Shown: piece after piece, positions 1 through 8,836 of the stretch | Numbering within the stretch: the first letter of the stretch is position 1 | Layout: every line of letters begins with the position of its first letter | Position numbers and translations under genes: made by a program | Notes under the pieces: generated by a model | Seen by the model: only the letters and a program-made list of their open reading frames with translations | What the model was told of the DNA's origin: nothing | The model's database searches: none | NCBI GenBank assembly: GCA_009774245.1 | Contig: VSNM01000060.1 | Span: 1 to 33,600, forward strand | Length of the DNA: 33,600 nt | Direction: 5' to 3' | Source of the DNA: Lachnospiraceae bacterium | Lineage (GTDB): Bacteria; Bacillota; Clostridia; Lachnospirales; Lachnospiraceae

Positions 1-18
1 AGTATCTGCAATTTTCAA

Positions 19-41
19 GGTTCAATTGAGCCTAGTTTTTT
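19..41 (+). terminator. Possible weak terminator at the window edge
   Basis: A near-palindrome at 19-32 (GGTTC, AATT loop, GAGCC, with one G-U pair) is followed by a run of six T at 35-40. It could end a plus-strand gene that lies before the window. The stem is only 5 bp, so the call is weak. Between here and position 235 I see only AT-rich sequence with no convincing gene. Confidence 0.3.
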
Positions 42-235
42 GGTTCAGTTTTTCATAGATTACTTGACACTACCCTTTACGTGGATAGTGCGAAAAAATA
101 ATTTGTGGCTAATTATATTATCGCTTATTTTCCCGTAAAATGGGAGGTTTTTTTGCGAAAAATTTTTAATCGTCAGTGCTGTTTTTACATTAATCTTAGA
201 GCGTAACAAAAAAGAATTATAATTATATCTTTCTT

Positions 236-267
236 AGCTGCATATTTCCTTTCCGCGTCCGTGTGCA
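236..267 (-). repeat. Partial copy (D) of the dispersed hairpin repeat family
   Basis: On the plus strand this 32-bp stretch matches the right end of the full copies at 12181-12270, 26792-26884 and 32550-32645: AGCTG, then CATATTTCCTTT, then a CGTCCGTGTGCA end. The left half, with its CGAGTAG hairpin, is missing. Read on the minus strand it begins just after the terminator of the MoxR operon. It is in the same orientation and the same position, downstream of a minus-strand gene, as the full copies. It is probably a decayed remnant. Confidence 0.6.
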
Positions 268-268
268 G

Positions 269-303
269 AAAAAAACAAGGGAACTCGCTCGTAGTTCCCT
301 TGT
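269..303 (-). terminator. Rho-independent terminator of the MoxR/VWA operon
   Basis: An 11-bp perfect stem (275-285 with 293-303, 7-base loop) is followed on the minus strand by seven T residues (269-275 complement). It lies about 50 bp beyond the stop codon of the MoxR-type gene, exactly where the four-gene minus-strand operon should end. Confidence 0.9.
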
Positions 304-354
304 TTGAAATACGATACCAGTGTTCCGCTCGTGAACACTTTTCTTGTACACTGA

Positions 355-1848
355 CTAGAGCAGCAAGTCCGCAATCTCGCGCTGCAGGTTCTGGTGGACA
401 TCGTAGATCAGCAGATCCTGATTGTACCTGAAATAGGATTCGCTCCCCCACAGTTCTATGAAATGCATGCTGCCTGCGTTTGCCGTGAGCTCTGTCACAA
501 ACAGGATCATCTCCTGTCCATTCCCCCATGCCTGCGCCAGGAAACCAAAAGCATTCTCCAACTGCCGCTGCACTTCCTCCACCTGCTTCTGATGTTTCTT
601 CACCAGTGCGTCAAAGCGTTTTTTCAAAAGTGCAAACTGTTTCTTTGGCTCGTTTTCTCCGGAACATAGTGCCATATACTCGTTTAACAGCGCCATGGAA
701 TCGCGGTATTCCCTTTTCTGGTCTGCTCCCAGACTGTTCGCCGCCTCCGCGCTGTCTCTCTCCTCCTGTATTCTGGCACAGTTCTCATCGAGAAACTGCG
801 TGATGCTGCCCGTCTCCTTCTTGGCGGAGCGCAGGATTTTCACCACGCGTTCCAGGACATGTTCCTGATGCACCGCCTGGTCAAACTGCCGGTTCAGATT
901 CTCTAGGATCAGCCCCAGTAAGGACACTCTCTCATCAAATCCGGCCTTTCCCACGCGCTCCAGTAATTCCTCTGTCACAGTGCCGCCGAGAATCTCCTCC
1001 ACTTTGTAATCAGACTGATACTTTTTAAACAGGTCATAATAGATGCTAAACTTTCCGGCAATCTCTGTGTCCGTGATATATTGCAGGATCAGGTTCTTGT
1101 TCACGTCAAAATGCTTTTTCTCATAGAGGCCGATCGCCAGCGACAGATCTTCCCAGCCCCTCGCCGTCACGTACTGCACACCGTCCACCGTCGTCCGGAT
1201 CGAATAAAACCATTCCGGGTTGATTTCCAGAAACGTGATGATCGCCGCATGGATTCCTTTCTGATATGCATAGGATTTCCAGATGCCAAAATCTTCCTCG
1301 ACTGAAAAACATTTCAGCCTATCCAGTGTCGCCACGTCAAACTCCTTCACGGATTTGTTGTACTGCGGCGGGTTACCTGCAGTGACGATCACCCAGCCCT
1401 CTGGCAGACGTCTGTTCCCAAAGGATTTATATTGGAGAAACAGCAGCATGGCGGGCGCAAGCGTTTCCGACAGACAGTTGATCTCGTCCAGAAACAGGAT
1501 TCCCTCCCGCTTTCCAGACTCTTTCATAACTCTGTACACAGAGGCGATAATCTCGCTCATCGTGTACTCGGACACCTTTACTGTCTTCCCGTCGTACTCC
1601 CGCTCTTCAATTAAGGGCAGGCCGATCGCGCTCTGTCTTGTGTGGTGTGTCATGGAGTAGGACACCAACGCGATACCAAGCTCCGACGCGATCTGTTCCA
1701 TGATCGCAGTCTTCCCGATTCCCGGCGCCCCTACCATGAAAATCGGCCTCTGCTTCATATAGGGAATGTTGTATTCACCAAATTCATTCTTGTCCAGATA
1801 GATCTCTACCGAACGCGTGATCTCATCCTTCGCCTCTCTGATATTCAT
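355..1848 (-). CDS. MoxR-type AAA+ ATPase
   Basis: A 497-residue AAA+ ATPase of the MoxR type, expected to act as a cytoplasmic remodelling ATPase together with a VWA-domain partner. Visible motifs are Walker A GAPGIGKT (residues 40-47), Walker B ILFLDEIN (about 117-123), a sensor-1 segment VTAGNPPQYN (about 156-165) and an LDRL segment that suits an arginine finger (about 175-178). After the ATPase core, from about residue 300, comes a long helical, charged extension that I do not recognise. The start at 1848 is chosen because GGAGG lies 7 bases upstream. Its ATG overlaps the TGA of the VWA gene as ATGA, so the two are almost certainly translationally coupled. An in-frame start further upstream has no comparable ribosome site. 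It is the last gene of the operon. The family is certain; the substrate is unknown. Confidence 0.9.
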   Translation of the reverse strand: MNIREAKDEITRSVEIYLDKNEFGEYNIPYMKQRPIFMVGAPGIGKTAIMEQIASELGIALVSYSMTHHTRQSAIGLPLIEEREYDGKTVKVSEYTMSEIIASVYRVMKESGKREGILFLDEINCLSETLAPAMLLFLQYKSFGNRRLPEGWVIVTAGNPPQYNKSVKEFDVATLDRLKCFSVEEDFGIWKSYAYQKGIHAAIITFLEINPEWFYSIRTTVDGVQYVTARGWEDLSLAIGLYEKKHFDVNKNLILQYITDTEIAGKFSIYYDLFKKYQSDYKVEEILGGTVTEELLERVGKAGFDERVSLLGLILENLNRQFDQAVHQEHVLERVVKILRSAKKETGSITQFLDENCARIQEERDSAEAANSLGADQKREYRDSMALLNEYMALCSGENEPKKQFALLKKRFDALVKKHQKQVEEVQRQLENAFGFLAQAWGNGQEMILFVTELTANAGSMHFIELWGSESYFRYNQDLLIYDVHQNLQREIADLLL

Positions 1849-3437
1849 GATAATTCCTCCTCGTCTATATACACCTTCATCGCCCACGCTGGCACTTTTA
1901 CGTCCTCCTCCCGGCCAAGGAACACAAACGCTGTCTTGTACTTCGTCGGTTTTGCCGGAAATACACCGTAACCGTCTGTAAAATATAGCAGTCCCTCAAT
2001 CCTCTGCAGCGCTCCCGTCTCAAGCAGGCGCTCGACGTGCTCAAATACAGGACGAAAATCTGTCCCGCCAAATCCTTTCAATGTCAGATGGGATATATAC
2101 TGCTCCAAATCCTCCTGTGAGCGGATTGTCACATCTTCCTGAACTGCGGCGTCACACTGGATTATGTGAATGTTTACCCTTGATGTAAAGCTTTCCGCCT
2201 GACGAAGAATGTTGTACGTCTTTGTGAGAAACCGCTCCACCAGCTCTCCCTCACAGGAGCCGGAAGTGTCGATCGCGATCACAAACTCACGCAACAGGTA
2301 TTTCTCCTTGTATTCCAGGGGCTCGATCAACGGCATACGCCTGTCGATGCGAAGTCCGTAGGTGTAAAAAATATAGTCAAACTCATCCAGGTCTGTCTGC
2401 ACCCGCTCTTCCAGGCGCGACGCGAATTTTGACAAAAATGTGGCATAGTCATACTGCTCCCTCGTCAGCTTCCGAAGTGTTGTGACCATGTTTCCAGACA
2501 GATCTCCCATAGAATGCCTCGCAGCGGACTGCGCCTCCAGCAAAACCTGCTCCGCGACATTTCGCCACATCTGCTGCAGCTGCGTTTGCTGTCTCTGTAG
2601 TTCTTTCCTGTCCCTCTTTGTTCTGCTGCCTGCCTCCCTGTTTTTTTCATTGCTTTCCGACTGGCTGTCGTCTGTATCTTTGTCGCTCTTATCGTTTTTC
2701 GACTGGCTGCTACCTATCTCTTTGTCGCCCTCATCGTTTTCAGATTGGCGACTTTCTGTCTCCCTGTCGTTTTCATCGCTTTCCGACTGGCGGCTTTCAG
2801 ACTCACTGTCTCTTTCTCCGCTTTCCGCCCTGCCGCTGTTTTCTTGCTCTCCATCATTTTCATCATTCCGCGCATACCATAATCGATGTTCATCCCGCCG
2901 GAACAAGGCGCCAAGCTCGTCAAATCCCATTCCGAAAAATGCAATAAATTCCCTGTCCGACTGCATATTTCTACGTAGAAACACAAAAATCTTCTGCGCG
3001 GACATCGCGCCGACTTCCGCCCTAATCCGCTCAGAAAGACTATGCCGCAGCTTTCCTTCCGCCGTTTCCTGCAAAAATGAATCCTTCCCCGCCACAATCT
3101 CCTCTAAAATGCACTCCGCCGCAATATCGGACGCCAGATCCCAGTATGCCCCCTGTTCCTGCAGTACAAAGAAAGGATGCTGATACAGACAATGAATCAC
3201 CGTATGCAGATAATCCGACATCAACTGCTGCGGTGCCTGCATATACCGCTCCAGAACGTAATCAGACCTATAGTACAAGTGCATTCCCTCACTCCCGAAA
3301 GAAACTGCCCCGTCATCCTCCCACTGTAGGCGAAATAATGCCTGTTCCAGAAAGCGGTTCTCAAAAAAGAGCTGGTTGCGGCAGGCTTCCAATGTACGCC
3401 TTGCCAGAGACTTTTTGTCACTCTTTTTACTACTCAT
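1845..3437 (-). CDS. VWA-like / DUF2201 putative metallopeptidase-fold protein
   Basis: A 530-residue protein with three parts. The N-terminal part (about 1-190) resembles the DUF2201 putative metallopeptidase region; its HTVIH...H segment (His78, His82, His87) keeps the histidines but has Thr79 where HExxH enzymes have Glu. A hydrophilic acidic linker follows (about 191-280), including four 14-residue repeats. The C-terminal VWA-like domain has a complete MIDAS set: DTSGS at about 390-394, Thr459 in GGTDF and Asp488 in FTDGYG. No signal peptide is seen, so it should be cytoplasmic. It begins 4 bp inside the LRR gene (ATGA overlap, AGAGGT 8 bases upstream) and its own stop overlaps the MoxR start. 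MoxR ATPases and VWA proteins are commonly paired as ATPase plus metal-binding adaptor; that role is inferred here. Protease activity is doubtful. Confidence 0.85.
   Translation of the reverse strand: MSSKKSDKKSLARRTLEACRNQLFFENRFLEQALFRLQWEDDGAVSFGSEGMHLYYRSDYVLERYMQAPQQLMSDYLHTVIHCLYQHPFFVLQEQGAYWDLASDIAAECILEEIVAGKDSFLQETAEGKLRHSLSERIRAEVGAMSAQKIFVFLRRNMQSDREFIAFFGMGFDELGALFRRDEHRLWYARNDENDGEQENSGRAESGERDSESESRQSESDENDRETESRQSENDEGDKEIGSSQSKNDKSDKDTDDSQSESNEKNREAGSRTKRDRKELQRQQTQLQQMWRNVAEQVLLEAQSAARHSMGDLSGNMVTTLRKLTREQYDYATFLSKFASRLEERVQTDLDEFDYIFYTYGLRIDRRMPLIEPLEYKEKYLLREFVIAIDTSGSCEGELVERFLTKTYNILRQAESFTSRVNIHIIQCDAAVQEDVTIRSQEDLEQYISHLTLKGFGGTDFRPVFEHVERLLETGALQRIEGLLYFTDGYGVFPAKPTKYKTAFVFLGREEDVKVPAWAMKVYIDEEELS
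2628..2795 (-). repeat. Four tandem 42-bp units inside the VWA gene
   Basis: Four consecutive 42-bp units encode 14-residue acidic and serine-rich repeats (residues about 215-270), of the form SRQSESDENDRETE with variation. The frame is kept. They form most of the flexible linker between the N-terminal domain and the VWA domain. Copy number could vary between strains by slippage. Confidence 0.8.
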
Positions 3438-5314
3438 AAAGAAAACCTCTTTGCCTTTTTGCCGCCCTGTGCGTTCTGACGGTTCAGCAGATACGCCGAA
3501 CAGGTGGTGAGGCCGTTCTTGTTGGCAATTTTTAACAGCTTCCCGTAAGCGGTCTCAGACAGATACCTCCGCTCCAGAAACGTCAGAAACTCTTTTTCCT
3601 TCCCTTCCTCCAGCAGACGTGATGCGATCCGCACCGCGAAATGCCTCATGTAAGCCACATACGGCGTGTCAGCCTCATCTTTTAGCCGCAGAATCCCAAG
3701 CTCCGCAAACTCCATCCGCTCCTTCGGATTTGTGATCTCCTCAAAGCAGGCGTCATACTCTTCGTAGTCGATCTGGTCACTGTTCCACGCCATATCCAGA
3801 TGATGCGCCGCCGTGCGTTTCAGACTGCCCGGAATCAGGAACTTCTCTGTCTCATCACCTTTCCTGTTCCTGACATGAACCACACAGCGCCCCCACTCCA
3901 CATTCATCCGCTTTTCCGACACATTATGCGGCACTGTGTTGACCGCAGGCACAAGTCCCTTCGCAGTCCCGACACAGGCATCAATCTCACCGACGCCTGC
4001 AAGCGCCCCTTTTCCAAGCCGCTCCACGGAGGCGGGCAGGCTGACCTTTTGCAGATGACACTCCGCAAACGCGTACTCACCAATCTGCCTGAGCTTATCG
4101 TTCATCACAACTTTCTGTAGCCCACACTGATAAAACGCAAAGCTGCCCAGATATTGCAGCTTTGACGGAAGCACCACCTCGCACAGCGCCTTGCACGACT
4201 GGAAAACACCGCCGTTCTGATATGCACTGGAGTCCGGAATCTCCTTGACATTCTCTGAAAACTGAATCTTCCGCAGGGATTTACAGTCGTGAAACGCACT
4301 CATACCGAGCATCGTCACCGTATCCGGCATAATGATTTCCTCGAGATACTTCTGCCCCGCAAAAGCCTCCCTCGCAATTTTAACCGTTCCAGTCGGAATT
4401 TCATACTGCTTTTCCGGCTTGCTACGCGGATAAAAGACAAGACTTTTCCTGTCCTTTGAAAAGAGCACGCCGTCTATGGAAACATATTTCTTGTGTCCGT
4501 CTGGCAGATGGAGCTTTCGCAGCGATGTCAGCTCCCCCAGATTACTGAGATTGACCGCCGCATTGGCATGGGTTAGCGTCAGCTCCCTGCACTCACCGTC
4601 ATTGCTATAGTAATATCTCCCTTTTAAATCGGAGATACAGCTTCGGGAAGGCATGACCGGTGTGATCAGATGCTCTGGAATTCCCTGTGAAAAAGCGTTC
4701 TCATGAAAACGCCTGACAAACTCTGGCACTTCCAGAACTTTAACCGCATTTTTCAGCCTGTAAAACAGATTCCCGACAATGCAGTACTCTTTCTGGCTTT
4801 CCAACCAGACCGATTTGTCAAAAGATGCAGCCTCCACAGATACATCGGGATTCTCAAACACGATCTCAGGACATGTCGTGTGCTGAAACGCCTCACGTGA
4901 TAACTTTTTCACTGTTTTAGGCACGATTGCCCTTGCCTGGTTTCCGGCCGCAAGGCTGTACAGCAGCTCACTCCCGTCCGCCGACAGGAGCATCTGTCCG
5001 TCCGTGGAATATTTCGAATTTCCCGACTGTACCTCTACCCGCTCCAGATTAGGAAAAAGGCGGTTCGTAATATTGATCGAAGTCATACCCACCGGGACAG
5101 ACAAAAATCTGACCGCCGGAAATGTCTCCTTCTCATTGCACATATCCCATTGAACCACCGGGTTTCCCCGATAGGAGTCCGGCAGGATCAGGCGCTCGCT
5201 GTCCGCAATGATCCCTGTAATCTCACACGCCCCATTCCGCAGATGCCAGCTTCCCCGCATCAGCCGAAACTGATTTCCCTGGTACTCATATGTAAATCTT
5301 TCCTCCCTGCTCAT
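3434..5314 (-). CDS. Cytoplasmic BspA-like leucine-rich-repeat protein
   Basis: A 626-residue protein with LRR_5/BspA-type repeats, seen as recurring units of the type AFxxCxxLxxIxLPxxVxxIGxxAF. The clearest set is at about residues 300-460, with looser ones earlier. The N-terminal 40 residues and the C-terminal 120 or so (helical, ending in a segment like AYLLNRQN) are not repeats. Many BspA-like proteins are secreted, but this one has no signal peptide or cell-wall anchor, so a cytoplasmic binding or scaffold role is more likely. The start at 5314 (MSREERF) is chosen for the AGAGGT site 6 bases upstream; a longer in-frame reading would run into the DUF4272 gene and lacks such a site. It lies 31 bp after the DUF4272 stop, and its TGA overlaps the VWA start as ATGA. 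The ligand is unknown. Confidence 0.82.
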   Translation of the reverse strand: MSREERFTYEYQGNQFRLMRGSWHLRNGACEITGIIADSERLILPDSYRGNPVVQWDMCNEKETFPAVRFLSVPVGMTSINITNRLFPNLERVEVQSGNSKYSTDGQMLLSADGSELLYSLAAGNQARAIVPKTVKKLSREAFQHTTCPEIVFENPDVSVEAASFDKSVWLESQKEYCIVGNLFYRLKNAVKVLEVPEFVRRFHENAFSQGIPEHLITPVMPSRSCISDLKGRYYYSNDGECRELTLTHANAAVNLSNLGELTSLRKLHLPDGHKKYVSIDGVLFSKDRKSLVFYPRSKPEKQYEIPTGTVKIAREAFAGQKYLEEIIMPDTVTMLGMSAFHDCKSLRKIQFSENVKEIPDSSAYQNGGVFQSCKALCEVVLPSKLQYLGSFAFYQCGLQKVVMNDKLRQIGEYAFAECHLQKVSLPASVERLGKGALAGVGEIDACVGTAKGLVPAVNTVPHNVSEKRMNVEWGRCVVHVRNRKGDETEKFLIPGSLKRTAAHHLDMAWNSDQIDYEEYDACFEEITNPKERMEFAELGILRLKDEADTPYVAYMRHFAVRIASRLLEEGKEKEFLTFLERRYLSETAYGKLLKIANKNGLTTCSAYLLNRQNAQGGKKAKRFSL

Positions 5315-5345
5315 ATTGCTACCTCTTTCCCGCGCTAATCCTTTG

Positions 5346-6437
5346 TCATGTGGACAGATCCACATCATCCCAAGGACACATCCCGTCACAGCCTGCCAGC
5401 CAGAACAGGGCCCGATGACGCTCCATAACCACACCCTCATCCAGCTTCTGCGGAGATGCCATTCCCATCACCCGGGCATCCACGCAGGCCCAGTGGAGGC
5501 GAAAGATCAGATCCGCCTGCTCCAGCAGTTCCTTTCTAGGGCGCAGCTTCGCCGCCGAAAGCAGCTCCTCCATGGTGGAGTACCCCTTTATCAGCCGCAC
5601 TGAACCCGGTACATCGCAGATGCGGTCGGGCCAGAACAGATCGTCAGTCAGCCCCAGTGCCCACTCCATCACCCACAGGTTCTCATACTGCCATGTATAC
5701 TGTATCTGGGTCTGCTCAGTGGACTCTGAGTCATTTAGGTACGCCCGCTCCCTGGGAGAGAAAAACTTCTCTGCCCCATAGCCCTCAATGATGGGAGCCA
5801 CAAACTCCCGTGCCTCCTCATAGGACATGTGGTCTCCCACCCGGCTCTCGGAGTACAGCGATATAGCAAGCAGAGCTGCCGCCCGGGCGCAGACCTCCTC
5901 CACTGTGCGTCCCGGCTCTTCCGCCTTCTCCCACAGCAAAGGCAGCCATGAGGCAACATAGACATGCTTCTCCCACAGCCGCTCCATGGATTTGTTTCGC
6001 CGCTCCACGCTCTCCGCTGGCGCGTCCTTGGCCCAGTCCTCTGGGACAGGGAACTCAGCGGGCATATAGAAATCCAGTTCACTTTTACCCTCCTTGTCCA
6101 GGATCACCTGTCCCCTGCCATTCAAAAAGGTAAAACTGTCACCGAAGGTAATCACGCCCTGAAGCGTTTCCGTGATATCAAGGAGGGGCGCCATGACCTG
6201 TTTCTCCTTCTCCTTTGTTTCCCCGAAACCCGTGCTGTCGAAAGAGTAAGTGATCACAACCAGGCTTTTACACTGACGCAAGGTGATATGGTTCCCGTCG
6301 CCAAAGTGCTCAATTTTAAACATCTGTTCTATCTGGTCGAGCACATTTTTGTAATCCGATTCCGGGCAGAACAACAGCGCCGCCCCGTTTACCCGTTGTG
6401 GAACAGTAGATTTCTTAAACTTGTCAAATAATCCCAT
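5346..6437 (-). CDS. DUF4272 domain protein
   Basis: A 363-residue soluble protein. The C-terminal half (about 135-340) looks like DUF4272: RRNKSMERLW, a helix with ARAAALLAISLYSE, then WQYENLWVMEWALGLTDDLFWP and a following CDV motif, which is the usual hallmark. The N-terminal 120 residues form a separate alpha/beta region that I do not recognise. DUF4272 has no established function. The start at 6437 is supported by a full AGGAGG three bases beyond a short AATTGTT spacer. It is the first gene of the operon with the LRR, VWA and MoxR genes. I found no convincing sigma-A promoter in the 139 bp upstream, which hold no other gene. Confidence 0.75.
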   Translation of the reverse strand: MGLFDKFKKSTVPQRVNGAALLFCPESDYKNVLDQIEQMFKIEHFGDGNHITLRQCKSLVVITYSFDSTGFGETKEKEKQVMAPLLDITETLQGVITFGDSFTFLNGRGQVILDKEGKSELDFYMPAEFPVPEDWAKDAPAESVERRNKSMERLWEKHVYVASWLPLLWEKAEEPGRTVEEVCARAAALLAISLYSESRVGDHMSYEEAREFVAPIIEGYGAEKFFSPRERAYLNDSESTEQTQIQYTWQYENLWVMEWALGLTDDLFWPDRICDVPGSVRLIKGYSTMEELLSAAKLRPRKELLEQADLIFRLHWACVDARVMGMASPQKLDEGVVMERHRALFWLAGCDGMCPWDDVDLST

Positions 6438-6576
6438 AACAATTCCTCCTATACCTGCCGGCACATTTCACAACCCACAAATTACGCCTATCCCCAACGG
6501 CCTTGCCCCCATCAGCGCAAACAGCTCCCGTCGCGCAGGCTTCCATCAGGCTTTCACAGAGCAAATATTTCTATTT

Positions 6577-7125
6577 TTAAATCAGATTAAACTTAGAAAA
6601 ATCAATCTCAAAATCCTCGTAAATACCCGCCTTTACCTGATCGGAAAAAGAATACTCCTCGACTGTCTCCTGCTCAAAATTGTACACGGTGATCCGCTGC
6701 TTTTTCGCATCGACAATCCAATACTCCCGAACCCCTGCGGTGTCATATTTTATCAACTTTTTAAAATAGTCCATGGAACGGCTTGACGGGGAAACGATCT
6801 CAATGATCCAGTCCGGCGCACCCTTACACCCCTCTTTTGTCAATTTATTCTTATCACAGACCACAGACAGATCCGGCTCCACATAGATCTCGTCATCTGC
6901 ATTCAAAAAAACAGCAAACGGAGAGGGGTACACTTCACAATCCCCGTCCCTGCCGTGAATATAATTATATATCTCATTGGACAACACCATAACCAATTTC
7001 TGATGAATCCGGTCTGGCGCTGCCATCATATACATCTCTCCGTCGATCAGTTCTGCCCTCTGACCTTCCGGGAGATTATAAATATCCTCAATCGTATCAC
7101 AGGCAAATTGTTTTGCTGTATCCAT
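6577..7125 (-). CDS. Uma2-family PD-(D/E)XK nuclease-fold protein
   Basis: A 182-residue protein of the Uma2 (DUF820) family, which has a restriction-endonuclease-like fold. The three expected acidic and basic positions are present: Asp in EPDLSVV, Glu in WIIEIVSPSS, and Lys in FKKLIKYDTAG. The family signature GVREYWIVDAKKQRI follows. Length fits the family (about 180-200). The start at 7125 has AAGGAG nine bases upstream; an in-frame ATG nine codons earlier lacks a ribosome site. It is single, between the DUF4272 operon and the pectin locus. The function of the family is not firmly known; a nuclease role in mobile DNA or stress has been proposed. No partner gene is visible here. Confidence 0.88.
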   Translation of the reverse strand: MDTAKQFACDTIEDIYNLPEGQRAELIDGEMYMMAAPDRIHQKLVMVLSNEIYNYIHGRDGDCEVYPSPFAVFLNADDEIYVEPDLSVVCDKNKLTKEGCKGAPDWIIEIVSPSSRSMDYFKKLIKYDTAGVREYWIVDAKKQRITVYNFEQETVEEYSFSDQVKAGIYEDFEIDFSKFNLI

Positions 7126-7216
7126 TTCACCACACTCCTTTTTTATATGCACACGGGCACTTTTCCCCTGCTCGGTTTATACAATTATACATTACATCTC
7201 CCCCGCACCGCAAGCG

Positions 7217-8788
7217 CTATTGGATTTTAAAGTCTATATCCTTACAGCGCCACATGGAAATGCGCCCGCCGCCGTCCGCCATCGTGATATCCTCAAACCT
7301 GATCCTGCGAATCTCATATCCCGGCTCGTCAAAGCCTGCCAATTCGATACTGTCGCAGTCCTGGTATTCCCCCTCGAGACTGCGGCAGACGCCTAGCAGA
7401 TGGATTCGCCGGAAGCTGCAGTCCGAAAATTCTGGCGGTGTCGGCGCGCCCTCGCCATCGTCATTGTAGCCAACCGCATGAAACTGGATATTCGGCAGGG
7501 TACAGTCGCTGACATGGATATCCCGCACATAGCCGCCGCGTTTTTTCGTCCCTTTGATCTCCACACCGTACTTTCCGTTGGACATGTCGCAGTCCCAGAT
7601 GCGCACGTCCTCGATACCACCCGACATCTCGCTGCCAAGCGTGATTCCCTGCCCCGCCATGCAGGTGCAGTCAAAGATACGGATATGCCTTGTCGGGCGG
7701 TTGATGCGGTTACCCTCCGGGTTTTTGCCCGACTTGACCGCCACGGAGTCGTCGCCTGTGTAGAACACACAGCCAAACAGCGTGCAGTCTTCCGAGGAAT
7801 CCGGGTCCCAGCCATCGCCGTTCCACACATTTTCGGAGCGAATCGTACAATTGTACGTCAGAATATGGTCGGAATAGATCATATGTACGTTCCAGCTCGC
7901 GCCATTTTGAAGCGTCAGGCCGGAGATGCGCACATTGCTGCAGTTGCTCATATTGATCAGTCTCGGCCTCGCCCGCCCGGGAATCGTGTGGTCGTTCTCA
8001 TACTCCTTAATGCCCTCCCCCAACTGCTCCAGATAATCCTTCAATCTCTCCCGCTCCACCTGGATCACGGCGAACGCAAGCTCCTGCCCGCCGCTCGCGA
8101 TCGTTCCCTTTCCGTGGATCAGCACATTCCGGCAGTTTGCGCCCGCCGTATGGTCGAGCGTCCCCATATTCAGCAGACTCGCATAACACTCCATCTCGGT
8201 TCCCTCAAAGCGGCTTGGAATCTTTGGAAGGTAATCCAGCGGATTCGCCGTTCCCTGCAGGACTGCATTCTCATCAAGATAGATTTCCATGTCACTGTGA
8301 AGGCGCAGCGCCCCCGTGAGATAGACTCCCGCCGGAAAATATAGCGCATCCGCTGCCGTGCAGTCATCGAACGCCCGCTGAATCGCAGCCGTGTTCATCG
8401 AGACGCCGTCGCCCTTCGCAAAGTAGGGCGCCTGTGTCACATCAACGCGTCTTTTTCGAACTGCTGTCCGAAATCTCACGGTCTCCGAAGCGAACACTTT
8501 CACCTCGGTGCCTCCAACACGAAATCCCAATCCGGTGTCAAAACCCAGGTCGGGATATCCGTACTCATTTAAGCCGACCAGGCCTACAGCCTCGATCTTA
8601 ACTGTGTATTCCGTGTCCGGCTGCAGCCCTTCCAGTGTGACGTGCGTCTTTGTCACTTCTGTCTGTTGCACGCCGCTTAGCCATACCTCATAGTGGACGC
8701 AGTACGGATTGTCTTCCAATCCTCTCTCCCAGTACAATGTCGCCGTATCCGCAGTGACTGCGCTTTGTATATTCTGCAAATAACTCAT
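7217..8788 (-). CDS. GH28-family pectin hydrolase with N-terminal fibronectin-type domain
   Basis: A 523-residue protein: an FN3-like domain (about 1-110, ending near FRTAV) and a GH28 right-handed beta-helix (about 125-490). GH28 hydrolases cut alpha bonds in homogalacturonan or rhamnogalacturonan. The three acids are present: Asp325 in NGDGWD and Asp346-Asp347 in TGDDSV. The usual GHG His is Gln380 (AGQG) and the usual Arg of RIK is Glu410 (EIK, Lys412 kept), so substrate use probably differs from classical polygalacturonases. No signal peptide is seen, so it should act in the cytoplasm on imported oligosaccharides. Start 8788 has AAGGAG 8 bases upstream. It lies 48 bp after the acetylesterase gene and is the last gene of the pectin operon. 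Family sure, exact substrate unsure. Confidence 0.9.
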   Translation of the reverse strand: MSYLQNIQSAVTADTATLYWERGLEDNPYCVHYEVWLSGVQQTEVTKTHVTLEGLQPDTEYTVKIEAVGLVGLNEYGYPDLGFDTGLGFRVGGTEVKVFASETVRFRTAVRKRRVDVTQAPYFAKGDGVSMNTAAIQRAFDDCTAADALYFPAGVYLTGALRLHSDMEIYLDENAVLQGTANPLDYLPKIPSRFEGTEMECYASLLNMGTLDHTAGANCRNVLIHGKGTIASGGQELAFAVIQVERERLKDYLEQLGEGIKEYENDHTIPGRARPRLINMSNCSNVRISGLTLQNGASWNVHMIYSDHILTYNCTIRSENVWNGDGWDPDSSEDCTLFGCVFYTGDDSVAVKSGKNPEGNRINRPTRHIRIFDCTCMAGQGITLGSEMSGGIEDVRIWDCDMSNGKYGVEIKGTKKRGGYVRDIHVSDCTLPNIQFHAVGYNDDGEGAPTPPEFSDCSFRRIHLLGVCRSLEGEYQDCDSIELAGFDEPGYEIRRIRFEDITMADGGGRISMWRCKDIDFKIQ

Positions 8789-8836
8789 TTTCCATACTCC
8801 TTTACGATACCTATTGATAATGCCTGACTTTTTTCA

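Noticed and set aside
128..158. CCCGTAAAATGGG followed by a T run, considered as a terminator or riboswitch end
   Set aside because: The stem is only three to four pairs and no gene or aptamer lies before it in the window.
7141..7160. TATATGCACACGGGCA upstream of the Uma2 gene, resembling one end of the repeat family in the opposite orientation
   Set aside because: Only about 14 bases match and no stem follows, so it is too short to call a copy.
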